Source of the DNA: Candidatus Argoarchaeum ethanivorans
GTDB taxonomy: Archaea; Halobacteriota; Methanosarcinia; Methanosarcinales; EX4572-44
Reading direction: 5' to 3'
NCBI GenBank assembly: GCA_004193545.1
Contig: RPGO01000024.1
Span: 1 to 64,000 of the forward strand
DNA length: 64,000 bases
Shown here: in pieces, positions 45,455 to 55,094 of the stretch
Position numbering within the stretch: the first letter of the stretch is position 1
Layout of the letters: each line of letters begins with the position of its first letter
Notes under the pieces: model-generated
Databases searched by the model: none
What the model was told of the DNA's origin: nothing
What the model saw: only the letters and a program-made list of their open reading frames with translations
Made by a program: the position numbers and the translations under genes

Positions 45455-46312
45455 ATGACATATTATGGCAAAGCAGCCGCCTGTGGTGCAGGAAGCATAA
45501 TAAATGCGATTTCAACATGGAAAGGCGCTGCCTTCGCTCTTGACCTACACACCATAGCGGAAGTAACACTAACTTCTCATCGAAGCGGCATAAAAGGAAT
45601 CATCGAAGGCGGTGGAGACACGCGTCTGATCGAACTTGCAGTAAAACACACATTATCGCATTTCAATCTAAACTGCGGAGGCATTGTGAAAACGATCAGT
45701 AATATCCCACAGGCAAGCGGACTAAAAAGCAGTAGTGCTGCAGCAAATGCCACCGTTCTGGCAACACTTTTTGCAATAGAAGAGGAACTCCAGCCGATGG
45801 ATGCGATAAATATTGGTGTTGATGCTTCAGTTGAAGCAGGCGTTACCATCACCGGTGCCTTCGATGATGCCGCTGCTTCTTATCTTGGTGGTGTTGTTGT
45901 AACTGATAATAAAAAGCGATCGATCATCAGACATGAGCAGATCGAGGCTGAAGCAGTTGTGTACGCTCCAACAGTGCAGGCATTCAGTAAGGATGTGAAT
46001 GTCTCAAGGTGCAGACTTGTGTCGCCCTGGATTGTTGATGCAAATACAATGGCTGAAAGTGGAAATTACTGGCATGCTATGACCCTAAACGGCATAATAT
46101 ACTCTGCTGCTCTTGGTTTTAGTCCTGAGCCAATACTTACTGCTCTTGAAGCTGGGGCAGTGTCTGCAAGTCTCAGCGGAACAGGACCCTCTTATGTAGC
46201 AATCACACACGGTGATAATACTAAAAAAGTTGCAGAAGCATGGAGTGGTCTGGACGGAAAAGTCATAAATACGAAGATTAATAATAAGGGTGCATACAGG
46301 ATAGAGGATTAA
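45455..46312 (+). CDS. aroK: Shikimate kinase, archaeal GHMP type
   Basis: A 285-residue GHMP-superfamily kinase unrelated to bacterial AroK. Seen: GAGSIINAISTWKGAAFALD, the phosphate-binding loop PQASGLKSSSAAANATVLAT, GVDASVEAGVTITGAFDDAA, and the C-terminal motif SASLSGTGPSYVAIT. It phosphorylates shikimate. It begins 5 bp after the S-layer gene and ends 3 bp before the chorismate mutase gene, forming a tight pair with it. Confidence 0.94.
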   Translation: MTYYGKAAACGAGSIINAISTWKGAAFALDLHTIAEVTLTSHRSGIKGIIEGGGDTRLIELAVKHTLSHFNLNCGGIVKTISNIPQASGLKSSSAAANATVLATLFAIEEELQPMDAINIGVDASVEAGVTITGAFDDAAASYLGGVVVTDNKKRSIIRHEQIEAEAVVYAPTVQAFSKDVNVSRCRLVSPWIVDANTMAESGNYWHAMTLNGIIYSAALGFSPEPILTALEAGAVSASLSGTGPSYVAITHGDNTKKVAEAWSGLDGKVINTKINNKGAYRIED

Positions 46313-46315
46313 GCC

Positions 46316-46600
46316 ATGACACTTCAACATGCTCGTGATGAGATATCAAAGCTCGATTGGGATATTATATCGCTTATAGCTAAACGAACAAAACTTGCAG
46401 AAGATGTACTCAGGGAAAAACGAATAGAAGACATGCAGATCAATGATGAACTGCAGAGTAAGATTGTACTCAACCGTGCTACTGAGAATGCCACAGAGCT
46501 GGGTCTTGATGTTGGCGAAATAAAAAAGATTTTTGAAATTTTAATCCGGATTAATATCGAAAAACAGAAAGAGCTGATGGGCGGGGGCAACCTCCCATAA
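46316..46600 (+). CDS. Chorismate mutase (AroQ type)
   Basis: A 94-residue all-helical AroQ-class protein: ARDEISKLDWDIISLIAKRT, KLAEDVLREKRIEDM, and GEIKKIFEILIRINIEKQKE. The spacing of Arg/Lys residues fits the AroQ active site. It converts chorismate to prephenate. It lies in one operon with aroK. Confidence 0.9.
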   Translation: MTLQHARDEISKLDWDIISLIAKRTKLAEDVLREKRIEDMQINDELQSKIVLNRATENATELGLDVGEIKKIFEILIRINIEKQKELMGGGNLP

Positions 46601-46851
46601 TAGTTAGGAACATGCTTAAGTTAAGCTGTTTGTGAGATAATTTTTTTCAACTGATGGGGGGGTGTGGAGAACTGGAAAAGCACCCACTTCCTCTTACCCC
46701 CCTGCCTGGATCCGCTGTTAAATTCCCTGGCTTTAATCCAATGCCTTTTGGTGTTAGGATACTACCCACACAGTATTCTGGCAGATACATTCTACTTACG
46801 TTGTGTGTAGTTGAATGCTTTTCAGCCTTATGTTTTTTAAAGTAAAACACA
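46601..46851. other. Intergenic region, nothing firm
   Basis: The minus strand is open across most of it (YCVGSILTPKGIGLKPGNLT then ADPGRG) but resembles no family I know; it may be decayed mobile DNA or an RNA. Confidence 0.3.
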
Positions 46852-47769
46852 TTATATCGAGTGTGGAAACAGCAGACTAAAACAGTAATACGTGTTGAGC
46901 ATATCGTTAGCAAGCCCATCCACATCATCCTTGATTGTAATCACACCCCCCGGTGCATGGATCGCGCCGTCTATATATGCAGTTTCATGAAAAGTAACCT
47001 TGTTTGCATCGACATCACCCATGATACGAGTGCCGCGAAGAATGTTAATTTCTGTCTTTGATTCGAGTGCTCCATGGATAATGCAGCCGGTACCAATGTG
47101 CATGTCCTGATCTGTACGGATACTTCCAAAAAGATTGTTTCGATCGCCCATACACAGCGATCTTGCCTTTACATTCCCAAAAAGGCGACAGTCGCTGCAT
47201 ATAATTGCTGCCTCGTGTACTATTATATCTGTTAAGCTGATAATAGCATGATCCGGTATTGTTAGCATGTTCGTAGACAGCAACTGCTCCTCTTCACTGA
47301 ACAGGTGATTTAGTGCTTTTTCTATTTCTTCACCCCCCCTGTCAAGTTGAAACAGGGTTATCAGATAGAGAAATATGTAGGTAAATACAGGCAGTGGATT
47401 TCGTACTATTATCCAGCCTTTGGCAGTGTAGCCCTCTTTGATTTGGACATTGTTTCCTACATCAAGGCTGCCATCTACTGTAAGCTTCCCGCTTACGTTA
47501 ACGAATTCCCCAAAGTATGCATCATCATCAGTTTGTACGCTGCCGTTAATCTTTGTCCAGAGATCTACTCGCAGATCAGAACGTGCTATTATATTTCCCT
47601 CTATACTGGAGTGCTCTCCAATAGTGATGCTGTCTGCAATAATACCATAACCAATGCTTACACGGTTTCCAATGATAGCATCGCCAACTGTTGCAATGGT
47701 GTGCTCTTCCATCTGTGTACGATCTGGAATTACAAGGTCGTGTAAGATCTCTTCATCCTCATCAGCCAT
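46852..47769 (-). CDS. Bactofilin-like polymer-forming / hexapeptide-repeat protein
   Basis: About 305 residues from the Met of MADEDEEILHDL; the frame opens six codons earlier. Most of it consists of left-handed beta-helix turns: VGDAIIGNRVSIGYGIIADS, ITIGEHSSIEGNIIARSDLR, VSGKLTVDGSLDVGNNVQIK, then after a short hydrophobic segment (FTYIFLYLITLFQL) further turns RDNLFGSIRTDQDMHIGTG-like. Such proteins resemble bactofilins and archaeal polymer-forming cytoskeletal proteins. The central hydrophobic stretch could attach it to the membrane. Role unknown. Confidence 0.65.
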   Translation of the reverse strand: MADEDEEILHDLVIPDRTQMEEHTIATVGDAIIGNRVSIGYGIIADSITIGEHSSIEGNIIARSDLRVDLWTKINGSVQTDDDAYFGEFVNVSGKLTVDGSLDVGNNVQIKEGYTAKGWIIVRNPLPVFTYIFLYLITLFQLDRGGEEIEKALNHLFSEEEQLLSTNMLTIPDHAIISLTDIIVHEAAIICSDCRLFGNVKARSLCMGDRNNLFGSIRTDQDMHIGTGCIIHGALESKTEINILRGTRIMGDVDANKVTFHETAYIDGAIHAPGGVITIKDDVDGLANDMLNTYYCFSLLFPHSI

Positions 47770-47851
47770 GGTAACTCTTATAATCATTATAGCCTATGTT
47801 ATACTAAGTACTTTCCTTTATTAAAACATAAACATAGGTTATCTTCAAGCA

Positions 47852-47972
47852 CTGCATAACTTCGTTGTGCAGAAAATAATTCTTGATTGCGTCAGCAATC
47901 AAGTGCCGCAAGCAATCGAGTGTAGAAATATAATACCGGTAACCATTAACTCTCGACTACGAAGTAGTCGAG
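47852..47972. repeat. Composite hairpin repeat upstream of cbiD
   Basis: Hairpins at 47852-47872 (core GCATAACTTCGTTGTGC, one mismatch), 47882-47903 (TTGATTGCGTCAGCAATCAA) and 47952-47972 (TCGACTACGAAGTAGTCGA), with an AATATAATACCGGTAACC spacer between the last two. Same order as at 10.7 kb; part was copied with the cbiD fragment at 21.4 kb. Confidence 0.87.
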
Positions 47973-47991
47973 AAATAGAAGAATCAATACA

Positions 47992-49017
47992 ATGAAGGAC
48001 CCTGTTAATAACTTTGAAATACCACCTGAGTGGATAGAACGCTCACGCATTCAAGGAAGAGAGCTTGAAGAGGGCATACACTCTGGAAAACTGGTACTGC
48101 TCTCAACAGGTGAGGTACTTCATCGTGGGTATACCACAGGAACCACTGCTGCTGCTGCATCAAAGGCAGCAGTATTATCCCTCAAAAAATACCATACCAG
48201 CGAGGTTAATATAATGACCCCTGCAGGCATTACAATCAGCGTGCCAGTACGCGCTGAAAATGGAAAAGCCGTTGCAATCAAATACTCTGGCGATCATGGT
48301 GAAGATGTGACTAGTGGCATCGACATCATTGCCGAGGCGAAAACAGCAGCAGCAACCACACTTGCAGCAGGAGAAGGTATCGGTACTGCAAGTCGTGACG
48401 TGTTCTATCTGAAAAAGGGAGAAGCTGCCATAAACCCGGCCCCGCGAAAGCAGATACTAACAGCTATAAAAGAAGCATTAAAAGAGATTGATATGCACGG
48501 CGTAGAAGTTCTGCTAACGGTACCTTATGGCAGACAAATAGCAGAGCACACCATTAATGGAAAGCTTGGAATACAGGGAGGCATCTCCATACTTGGAACC
48601 ACTGGCTTTGTTGAACCATGGAATGAGCACCTGCAAGCCTCCAATAAAGAGCAGATCAAAAACGCTGAGAGACCGGTATTAACTACAGGAAGGAGGGGCA
48701 TGCGATATGCTCACATGTTATTTCCTGATTGCGTTGTAATACTCATTGGAAGCGGCATAGAACAAGCGGTTGAAACCTCAAGGGAATACGGCAAAAAAAC
48801 CATTCTCTGCGGGCTTCCGGCTCTCATACTAAAATGGGCAAACCCGCAGATATTAACCCAGACAGAATACCACACAGTAACAGAATTAATTGAAAAAGAT
48901 CCATCCCATCCTGTCATCAGCGAGAGCATCAATGTCGCTTCAAAAAAATACGACATTAGAATCGTAATAGTTGATGGAAACGGTACACAGATATATGATA
49001 CAGGAGGAACAAAATGA
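47992..49017 (+). CDS. cbiD: Cobalt-precorrin-5B (C1)-methyltransferase
   Basis: A 341-residue CbiD: LHRGYTTGTTAAAASKAAVL near residue 45, VKYSGDHGEDVTSGIDIIA-type region (IKYSGDHGEDVTSG), PAPRKQILTAIKEAL, GRQIAEHTINGKLGIQGGIS, ILGTTGFVEPWNEH, GRRGMRYAHMLFPDC. It methylates C1 in anaerobic corrin-ring synthesis and releases acetaldehyde. Its stop overlaps the start of cbiE (ATGA). A hairpin repeat lies just upstream of the leader. A truncated copy of its 5' end is at 21.3-21.5 kb. Confidence 0.95.
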   Translation: MKDPVNNFEIPPEWIERSRIQGRELEEGIHSGKLVLLSTGEVLHRGYTTGTTAAAASKAAVLSLKKYHTSEVNIMTPAGITISVPVRAENGKAVAIKYSGDHGEDVTSGIDIIAEAKTAAATTLAAGEGIGTASRDVFYLKKGEAAINPAPRKQILTAIKEALKEIDMHGVEVLLTVPYGRQIAEHTINGKLGIQGGISILGTTGFVEPWNEHLQASNKEQIKNAERPVLTTGRRGMRYAHMLFPDCVVILIGSGIEQAVETSREYGKKTILCGLPALILKWANPQILTQTEYHTVTELIEKDPSHPVISESINVASKKYDIRIVIVDGNGTQIYDTGGTK

Positions 49018-49598
49018 ATATTGTCGGGGTCGGTATAGGACCAATGCAAATTACCAAAGAAGCAATCAGAACAATAGAAAATGCAACGATCATTTATGGT
49101 TCAAAGCGGGCAATAGAGATTGCACAGGATCACATACATGTTAAAGCCAACCTCATTAAGGACTACTCAGAGATACCGTTTCTTCCGGACGAAACTGTGG
49201 TGCTCTCGACAGGTGACCCCATGCTCTCCGGACTTGGAAAATACAAAAAACCAACAGATATTGTAATACCAGGAATATCCAGCATGCAGATAGCCTGTGC
49301 CAGACTTGGGATTGTGGAAGAAACCGTGGAGATCGTTACTGTACATGGCAGGGATTACACCACACAACAAAACAGAATCATCGAAGCAATAGAGCAAGGA
49401 AGAACGTTGTTCTTGCTGCCAGATCCCAAAACATTTGGCACAGTTGAGCTTGCCAATCTATTGACCAGGCATGACATCGAAGCCACGATGGCAGTATGCG
49501 AAAAACTTACTTATTCCGATGAACGGATACTTATTACAGACACCAGGCATCCTCCAACTGTTTCAACCAATTTATATTGCATCGTTGTGTGGAGATAA
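49014..49598 (+). CDS. cbiE: Cobalt-precorrin-7 (C5)-methyltransferase
   Basis: A 194-residue tetrapyrrole methylase: MNIVGVGIGPMQITKEAIRT, IIYGSKRAIEIA, VVLSTGDPMLSGLGKY, VIPGISSMQIACARLG, LLPDPKTFGTVELANLL. It methylates C5 of the corrin ring, normally with CbiT, which is not in the window. It overlaps cbiD by 4 bp, indicating translational coupling. Confidence 0.93.
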   Translation: MNIVGVGIGPMQITKEAIRTIENATIIYGSKRAIEIAQDHIHVKANLIKDYSEIPFLPDETVVLSTGDPMLSGLGKYKKPTDIVIPGISSMQIACARLGIVEETVEIVTVHGRDYTTQQNRIIEAIEQGRTLFLLPDPKTFGTVELANLLTRHDIEATMAVCEKLTYSDERILITDTRHPPTVSTNLYCIVVWR

Positions 49599-49751
49599 AC
49601 AACAAACAAAAATCAAAATGTAAGTTTGAAAACTCTTCCGTGCGTTCTTATCGATTTTTGCCTGCTCTGGAATTCTTATCTGAAACGCACTGCCAATATC
49701 ATCTTTGTGTGCGTTTGGAGGCATAAGATTAATATTATCCGGGTTATGGCG

Positions 49752-50660
49752 TTATTTTTTCTTTTGTATGCCTCTTAAAACTTCACGATGCAGCGTTACC
49801 AATAGGTCGCCCAGCAATCCAAACATAAATATCTGTATTCCACCCATGATAAGAAGTGTTGCAAGGATAGTCAGTGGTATGTGGTCGACATTTTTTAACC
49901 ATTCAAGCACGATGTAGATGCCAACCGCCAAACCTGTAATTGTCATCAGTATTCCAATTATTCCAAAGTAGAAGAGCGGGTTGTGTAGCTTTGTAAGTTT
50001 GAATATGGTACTCATAATCTTGATGCCATCTTTGAATGGATGCAGTTTTGTTGGGTCACCCCTCCGCCGGAGGTATGTGATAGGCACTTCTGTTACGGTA
50101 AGATGTTTTTTAATGGTTTCTATGGTCATTTCAGTTTCTATTTCAAAACCTGTCTCATTAAGTTCAAACGTTTTAATCGCTTTATTATTAAATCCACGGT
50201 ATCCGGTGAGGATGTCATTAAACCATACTCCATAAGCGAATCCAAACATCTTATTCAATATTTTGTTTCCAACCATGTTTAAATGCGTGAAAGCACCCTC
50301 TTTATAGTTTGCGAACCGATTCCCCATTACATGATCGATTCCTTCCTGAAGTGGCTTTAGGAGTGTAGACACCTCTTCTGGTTTGTAGGTGGCATCTCCA
50401 TCGATCATGATGGTGTACGGTGTCCGTATGTGTTTAAAAGCCTGTTTTATAGCCTGACCTTTTCCTTTTCCATGTTGTGTGATTACGGTTGCTCCTGCAT
50501 CCTGCGCGATTTCTGGAGTTTTATCGCTGCTGTGCCCATCGACAACAAGGATGTTGCTATACCCCTGCTCCTTGAACTGTGTTATTAATTTTTTAATATT
50601 CTTAGCTTCATTCAGGGTTGGTATAAAAATGCAGACATCGTCTTTGTTTATTTCTTTCAT
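49752..50660 (-). CDS. Family 2 glycosyltransferase (AglJ/dolichol-phosphate type) with membrane domain
   Basis: A 302-residue GT2. Residues 1-230 are the catalytic part: VCIFIPTLNEAKNIKKLI, NILVVDGHSSDKTPEIAQDA, a GKGKGQAIKQAF stretch, TIMIDGDATYKPEEV with the DxD-like metal site, and FNDILTGYRGFNNKAIKTF. Two membrane helices follow (FGIIGILMTITGLAVGIYIV and LTILATLLIMGGIQIFMFGL). It probably transfers the first sugar to a dolichol carrier for protein N-glycosylation, which fits the sequon-rich surface proteins in this window. It is last in a four-gene minus-strand run with pepQ and map. Confidence 0.85.
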   Translation of the reverse strand: MKEINKDDVCIFIPTLNEAKNIKKLITQFKEQGYSNILVVDGHSSDKTPEIAQDAGATVITQHGKGKGQAIKQAFKHIRTPYTIMIDGDATYKPEEVSTLLKPLQEGIDHVMGNRFANYKEGAFTHLNMVGNKILNKMFGFAYGVWFNDILTGYRGFNNKAIKTFELNETGFEIETEMTIETIKKHLTVTEVPITYLRRRGDPTKLHPFKDGIKIMSTIFKLTKLHNPLFYFGIIGILMTITGLAVGIYIVLEWLKNVDHIPLTILATLLIMGGIQIFMFGLLGDLLVTLHREVLRGIQKKK

Positions 50661-50679
50661 TGCTACTCTATATTTTATG

Positions 50680-51399
50680 TTATTTTCTCCGGTAAAGTAT
50701 GATTAGAATGATTATCAATAATACCGGAATGGCAAATACTATAAAGTATATATTGTCTGTTTTGCTTTTCTGGCTGGTAGTTGTTTCCACTTCGCTTGTA
50801 TTTATACATTCGGTAGTGTTTTGAACAATCGGTGCTTCTTTCTCTATGGCAAGCTTGAACATTGTTGTGTTGTTGTTTTGTAATGTTGCCTGGTGGTAGC
50901 AGCCAACTTCTTTTGTTTTAAGAAGTGGTATTGTCTGCTCAATTTTGACATTCTCATGGATAAAGATGGTTGTTTTATTATCGAGGGGTGTTATTGTAAT
51001 GATTGTTTTATTTTTACATGTATAAACGCTCTCTATCGTCGTGCTTATATTTATCTGCCGTGTTGTACTAGTTTTCCCTATTATTTCATGGTTTATCGCC
51101 ACATCTTTGTTTGTTCGTTGCAGAGAGATGTTTTCTATCGTGTATGGTATTGAAGCTAGCTGTTTTCTCTTTGTGTTTTCGTATTTTAGTAGTTCCCATG
51201 CATTGACATAGCTGTTGTTATCTCCCTGTACGTCAATCATCGTTTGCAGGCGTGTTGAATCGTTGCCGGTGTAATAGACCGTGTTAGTACTGGTTATGTT
51301 CTGGGAATTGATGGTTATGGTGGTGTCCTGTGTTATGCAGGCTGTGGCAGTGTTCGTCAACAATAGTAATGTTAAGAAGATGACGATTTTTAGTAACAT
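50680..51399 (-). CDS. Exported membrane-anchored protein of unknown function
   Basis: A 239-residue protein with a signal peptide (LKIVIFLTLLLLTNTATA), a Thr/Asn-rich beta-like ectodomain with many N-x-T sequons, two Cys that may pair (CKNKT, GCYHQ), and a C-terminal membrane helix IYFIVFAIPVLLIIILIILY followed by RRK. No family recognised. It lies 5 bp after map and 19 bp before the glycosyltransferase, so it is probably cotranscribed; it may be a glycosylated cell-surface protein. Confidence 0.6.
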   Translation of the reverse strand: MLLKIVIFLTLLLLTNTATACITQDTTITINSQNITSTNTVYYTGNDSTRLQTMIDVQGDNNSYVNAWELLKYENTKRKQLASIPYTIENISLQRTNKDVAINHEIIGKTSTTRQINISTTIESVYTCKNKTIITITPLDNKTTIFIHENVKIEQTIPLLKTKEVGCYHQATLQNNNTTMFKLAIEKEAPIVQNTTECINTSEVETTTSQKSKTDNIYFIVFAIPVLLIIILIILYRRK

Positions 51400-51404
51400 G
51401 ATAT

Positions 51405-52310
51405 CTATTTAGTTAGAACCTCACACCCGTTCTCTGTGATTATTACTGTGTGTTCTGCTTGTGATACCAATCCGCCGCTTACATCCCTTAATACCGGGTA
51501 TCCGGAGACGATACCTGCTTTTTCAAGTTGCAGCAGTGCAAAATCAATTCGTGTGCCAGTAAGCCACCGTTTTGCAAAAGGCAGTGTTTTATATTCAGCT
51601 ATCTGTGAAAACACCTTCCTTACTACCGGGTGGCGTATCGGTTTTTCCCCAACCAGATGATATATTTCTTTAAGGTGTCCATCTGTCACCTTTCCTGCAC
51701 CATCACTTGCAAAAGGTTCGATTGCTATAATATCTCCTTCTTCAAGCACCACCCCATGTTCAACTTTCACATTAGGTATAGATGGCGGAGTGTGTGCGAA
51801 GTACTGCATGAGCCCATGTCCTGTAAGATTTGAGACTGGCTTGTACCCATAACTCAGAATTATCTCTTCGATGACCTCTCCAATCTCTTTTGTGTTTATG
51901 CCAGCATGCAGTATTTTAATGGCACTCTCCAGAGCGTCTTTTGATGATTTTACAAGATCGCCTTTACCAGCAAGGTCAACTGTTACAGCAGTATCTCCAA
52001 TGTACCCGTCGAAATGTGTACCAATATCAATCTTTACAACATCCTCACCAAACACTGACGTATCATCTTTTTTAGGAGTTGCATGAGCTGCATCGCTATT
52101 GAGCGATATATTCACTGGAAAAGCAGGTTTGCAGCCTTCTTCAACGATTCTCTGCTCAACAAAGGTTGCAACCTCAAGCAAGCTTGCCCCAATCCGTACT
52201 TTCTTTACCGCTTCACTGCGAACCATTGAGGCTACCTTTCCAGCTTTAACATACTTTGTTAGAATCTCTTTTGCAGTTTCATCCTCTGGCAATCCTTTTA
52301 GTTGATTCAT
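51405..52310 (-). CDS. map: Methionine aminopeptidase, type II
   Basis: A 301-residue archaeal MetAP2: FPVNISLNSDAAHATPKKDD (first metal-site His), VVKIDIGTHFDGYIGDTAVT (Asp ligands), NLTGHGLMQYFAHTPPSIPN, GDIIAIEPFASDGAGKVTDG, and the final SQAEHTVIITENGCEVLT. The helical insert between is that of type II. It removes the initiator Met from nascent proteins. Its start overlaps the end of pepQ by 4 bp. Confidence 0.95.
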   Translation of the reverse strand: MNQLKGLPEDETAKEILTKYVKAGKVASMVRSEAVKKVRIGASLLEVATFVEQRIVEEGCKPAFPVNISLNSDAAHATPKKDDTSVFGEDVVKIDIGTHFDGYIGDTAVTVDLAGKGDLVKSSKDALESAIKILHAGINTKEIGEVIEEIILSYGYKPVSNLTGHGLMQYFAHTPPSIPNVKVEHGVVLEEGDIIAIEPFASDGAGKVTDGHLKEIYHLVGEKPIRHPVVRKVFSQIAEYKTLPFAKRWLTGTRIDFALLQLEKAGIVSGYPVLRDVSGGLVSQAEHTVIITENGCEVLTK

Positions 52311-53434
52311 TCGGTTCCCTCTATTATTAATTTTTTATGATATGAATTTAAACTTTTGCAGCCCTTTTCAGTTACAACAACGATATCTTCGATCCGCACT
52401 CCTCCTGTATCCTGGTAATACAACCCAGGTTCAATAGTGATAACGTTTCCTACTTTTAGAGGTTCACTCCCGGCTCCAATCGCTGGCAGTTCGTGAACAT
52501 CCAATCCAACACCATGACCAGTGGAGTGAATGAACCCCTCTCTTTTACCGACATCATAGCCACCTGATTCAAAGACCTCACACACAAGATTATGAATCTC
52601 ACTCGCAGCAATTCCAGGCTTCACCATCTCAATTGCGGCTTCTTGGGCAGCAAGTACCATCTCATGCATATTGATAAGCTCCTGCCGCGGCTTCCCATAC
52701 ACGAAGGTTCTGGTCATGTCACCATGATACCTGTTGAGTTTGCTCTGTGGAAATACATCGATTACAATCGGTTCGCCATATTTTATAGAGCCTGAACCTG
52801 TGTTGTGCGGATCAGCACTCGATGCACCTGCTGCAACGATGGTTGTTTCTGTAGCATAACCATCGTAGAGAAGGCTTACTTCTATGATACTTCTAAGTTT
52901 TTCACAGGTGAGAACTTCCCTGTTAATATACAGGGTGCCCTCTCTTACTGTTGATTGTTTTAGTGTGTTCTCTGCTTTTTTTATAGCTTTCTCAGCTGCA
53001 CCCTGGGCACTTCGTATAAATGAGATTTCGGTGCTGCTCTTCTGTGCTCTTGATCGTTGAACAGGGCTACTCACAGGCGTAACCTCAATATTTTTTGATC
53101 GCAACCCGTCTGCAAGGTACAGCCCGAAGCTTCGCGGCACTGCTATCTTTTGAACCCCAAGGTCACTTACAAAATCTGCAACAACATCAGGATATTCCTT
53201 TCCATGCCTTGAAAGAGGGGCTATTTCGTCAACGTCTGCCTGTTTTTCCGCTCTTCCTGCTTCCATGTTGGATATCAGCAGGACATCCTTTTCCCTGGTA
53301 TGCACATATAAAAAAGGATCATAAGCGAGAAACTTTGTCGTATAATACAGATCGGAGTCTGCTGCACTATCAGCATATATCATATACGCATCCATGCCAT
53401 ATTTTTTTATGAAGTCAATTAATACTTGTTTCAC
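52307..53434 (-). CDS. pepQ: Xaa-Pro dipeptidase / aminopeptidase P family protein
   Basis: A 375-residue M24 peptidase with the N-terminal creatinase-like domain (MDAYMIYADSAADSDLYYTT) and the pita-bread catalytic domain: PIVIDVFPQSKLNRYHGDMT (Asp ligands), HSTGHGVGLDVHELPAIGAG (His), NVITIEPGLYYQDTGGVRIE (Glu). It cleaves Xaa-Pro bonds. First gene of a minus-strand run pepQ, map, membrane protein, glycosyltransferase. Confidence 0.9.
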   Translation of the reverse strand: MKQVLIDFIKKYGMDAYMIYADSAADSDLYYTTKFLAYDPFLYVHTREKDVLLISNMEAGRAEKQADVDEIAPLSRHGKEYPDVVADFVSDLGVQKIAVPRSFGLYLADGLRSKNIEVTPVSSPVQRSRAQKSSTEISFIRSAQGAAEKAIKKAENTLKQSTVREGTLYINREVLTCEKLRSIIEVSLLYDGYATETTIVAAGASSADPHNTGSGSIKYGEPIVIDVFPQSKLNRYHGDMTRTFVYGKPRQELINMHEMVLAAQEAAIEMVKPGIAASEIHNLVCEVFESGGYDVGKREGFIHSTGHGVGLDVHELPAIGAGSEPLKVGNVITIEPGLYYQDTGGVRIEDIVVVTEKGCKSLNSYHKKLIIEGTE

Positions 53435-53531
53435 GTTATTTCCTTTTATTAAAATTATATCTCTTAAAGCTTGTTAATCTATGATTGTATACGGGAAGAA
53501 TTAAGTATCAATTTGACAATTTTAAGTGTAA

Positions 53532-54449
53532 ATGATGTACAAGAAAATAGTGGTGGCTATAGTTTTGATGGCTGCATTCGTCTTTGCACTTGGGTGTACT
53601 GAAAGAACGTCAGTTTCTATTGATGGCTCAAGTACGGTGTTTCCAATATCAGAGGCAGTGGCAGAGGAGTTCCAACTGGCAAATCCAGGTATTATCGTTA
53701 CTGTTGGCGTAAGCGGCACAGGTGGTGGATTTAAAAAATTCTGTGCTGGTGAAATTGACATTGCTGATGCTTCAAGACCGATTAAGCAGAGTGAGATTGA
53801 AGCATGCGACAAGGAGGGTATTGAATATATTGAGTTTGTCACAGCTTATGATGGCTTATCTGTAGTAGTAAACCCAGGGGATTATTTTGTTGATTGTCTA
53901 GCTATTGAAGAACTCAGGCAAATATGGGAGCCAGAAAGCACTGTTTCAAAGTGGAGTGATGTGCGACCGGAATGGCCTGATGAAAAGATATTTCTTGCTG
54001 GAGCTGACACTGATTCCGGGAGCTTTGATTACTTTACTGAAACAGTTACCGGAGAAAGCGGTGCAAGCCGTTCCGATTACACTGCAAGTGCTGACGATAA
54101 CGTGCTGGTGCAGGCTGTAAGCGGGCAGAAGGGAGCACTTGCATATTTTGGATATGCATATTATACTGAGAACAAAAATAAGCTTAAAGTGGTGCCAATC
54201 GATAACGGTGGAGGGTGCATAACTCCTTCTATAGAAAATATTACAAGTGGCGAGTATCCGTTATCCCGACCTCTTTTTATCTATGTAAACGCAGAGTCAT
54301 TGAAACGTCCAGAAGTTTCTGCTTTTGTTGAATATTATCTTGAAAGTAGTAAACCGCTTGTTGAAGATGTAGGTTACGTGGCTGTTAGCAGCACTGAGAA
54401 AGATGAGATGATTAAAAGGCTTGCAGGGTACTATCCAGAAAACCAGTGA
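53532..54449 (+). CDS. pstS: Phosphate ABC transporter substrate-binding lipoprotein
   Basis: A 305-residue PstS-like protein. The signal sequence ends in a lipobox (FALGC), and the PBP domain contains [75 protein letters not shown], and [18 protein letters not shown]. It binds phosphate outside the membrane. No pstC, pstA, pstB or phoU is adjacent, so it is an orphan or works with a transporter elsewhere. Either ATG at 53532 or 53535 may start it. Confidence 0.9.
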   Translation: MMYKKIVVAIVLMAAFVFALGCTERTSVSIDGSSTVFPISEAVAEEFQLANPGIIVTVGVSGTGGGFKKFCAGEIDIADASRPIKQSEIEACDKEGIEYIEFVTAYDGLSVVVNPGDYFVDCLAIEELRQIWEPESTVSKWSDVRPEWPDEKIFLAGADTDSGSFDYFTETVTGESGASRSDYTASADDNVLVQAVSGQKGALAYFGYAYYTENKNKLKVVPIDNGGGCITPSIENITSGEYPLSRPLFIYVNAESLKRPEVSAFVEYYLESSKPLVEDVGYVAVSSTEKDEMIKRLAGYYPENQ

Positions 54450-54614
54450 TTTTGATCATTATCTTCAGCTTTTGCCTTATTTCTCCAAGATATCGTCTTT
54501 TATACCACATTTACACGACAATCTTCATCAGGAACTAAACCCTTTTAGGAAGTACTGCATGTGCAAACACTTAAATGTATCTAAAATCTCATACGTCCAC
54601 TGGTGAGGTAATAC

Positions 54615-55094
54615 ATGTTCATCAAAATTGATGGATGGATGGCAAAACTTCGATTCTCTGCATGCCATCTCATACCAAATCATCATAAATGTGGAAGGCT
54701 GCACGGTCACACCTATGCAGTAACTGTACATATAGAAGGTGAACAAAAAAATGAATTCATCATCGACTTCGAGGAATTAAAACAGATGGTAACAAACATC
54801 TGCGACACACTTGATCACAGAGTTATCCTTGCAAGAGATGATAATCGCATCAGAATACACGAAGATAACAAGAGTGTTGAAATGGTGGTTTTGCAATCTA
54901 ACAAAAGATATGTGTTTCCAGTAGAAGATGTAGTCCTTCTGCCAATTCCATCGGTCAGTGCGGAAGAGCTCTGCCAGTACATTAATTCACTGATTGCATC
55001 ACAACTTGAAGATAGGGATAACATCAAAAGCATCATGGTGCAGCTGGATGAAGGCATTGGGCAGGGAGCAGGGTGCACACTCGAACTGAAATAA
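54615..55094 (+). CDS. queD: 6-pyruvoyl-tetrahydropterin synthase / QueD family protein
   Basis: A 159-residue PTPS/QueD homologue: KLRFSACHLI (first Zn His), HHKCGRLHGHTYAVTVHIEG with the catalytic Cys and the HGH Zn pair, FIIDFEELKQMV, DTLDHRVIL, then VSAEELCQYINS and an EGIGQGAGC end. It probably makes 6-carboxytetrahydropterin for the archaeosine/queuosine pathway; the family also has other pterin activities. The 3' part of the gene is duplicated 4.6 kb downstream, at the far side of the STAND island. Confidence 0.9.
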   Translation: MFIKIDGWMAKLRFSACHLIPNHHKCGRLHGHTYAVTVHIEGEQKNEFIIDFEELKQMVTNICDTLDHRVILARDDNRIRIHEDNKSVEMVVLQSNKRYVFPVEDVVLLPIPSVSAEELCQYINSLIASQLEDRDNIKSIMVQLDEGIGQGAGCTLELK

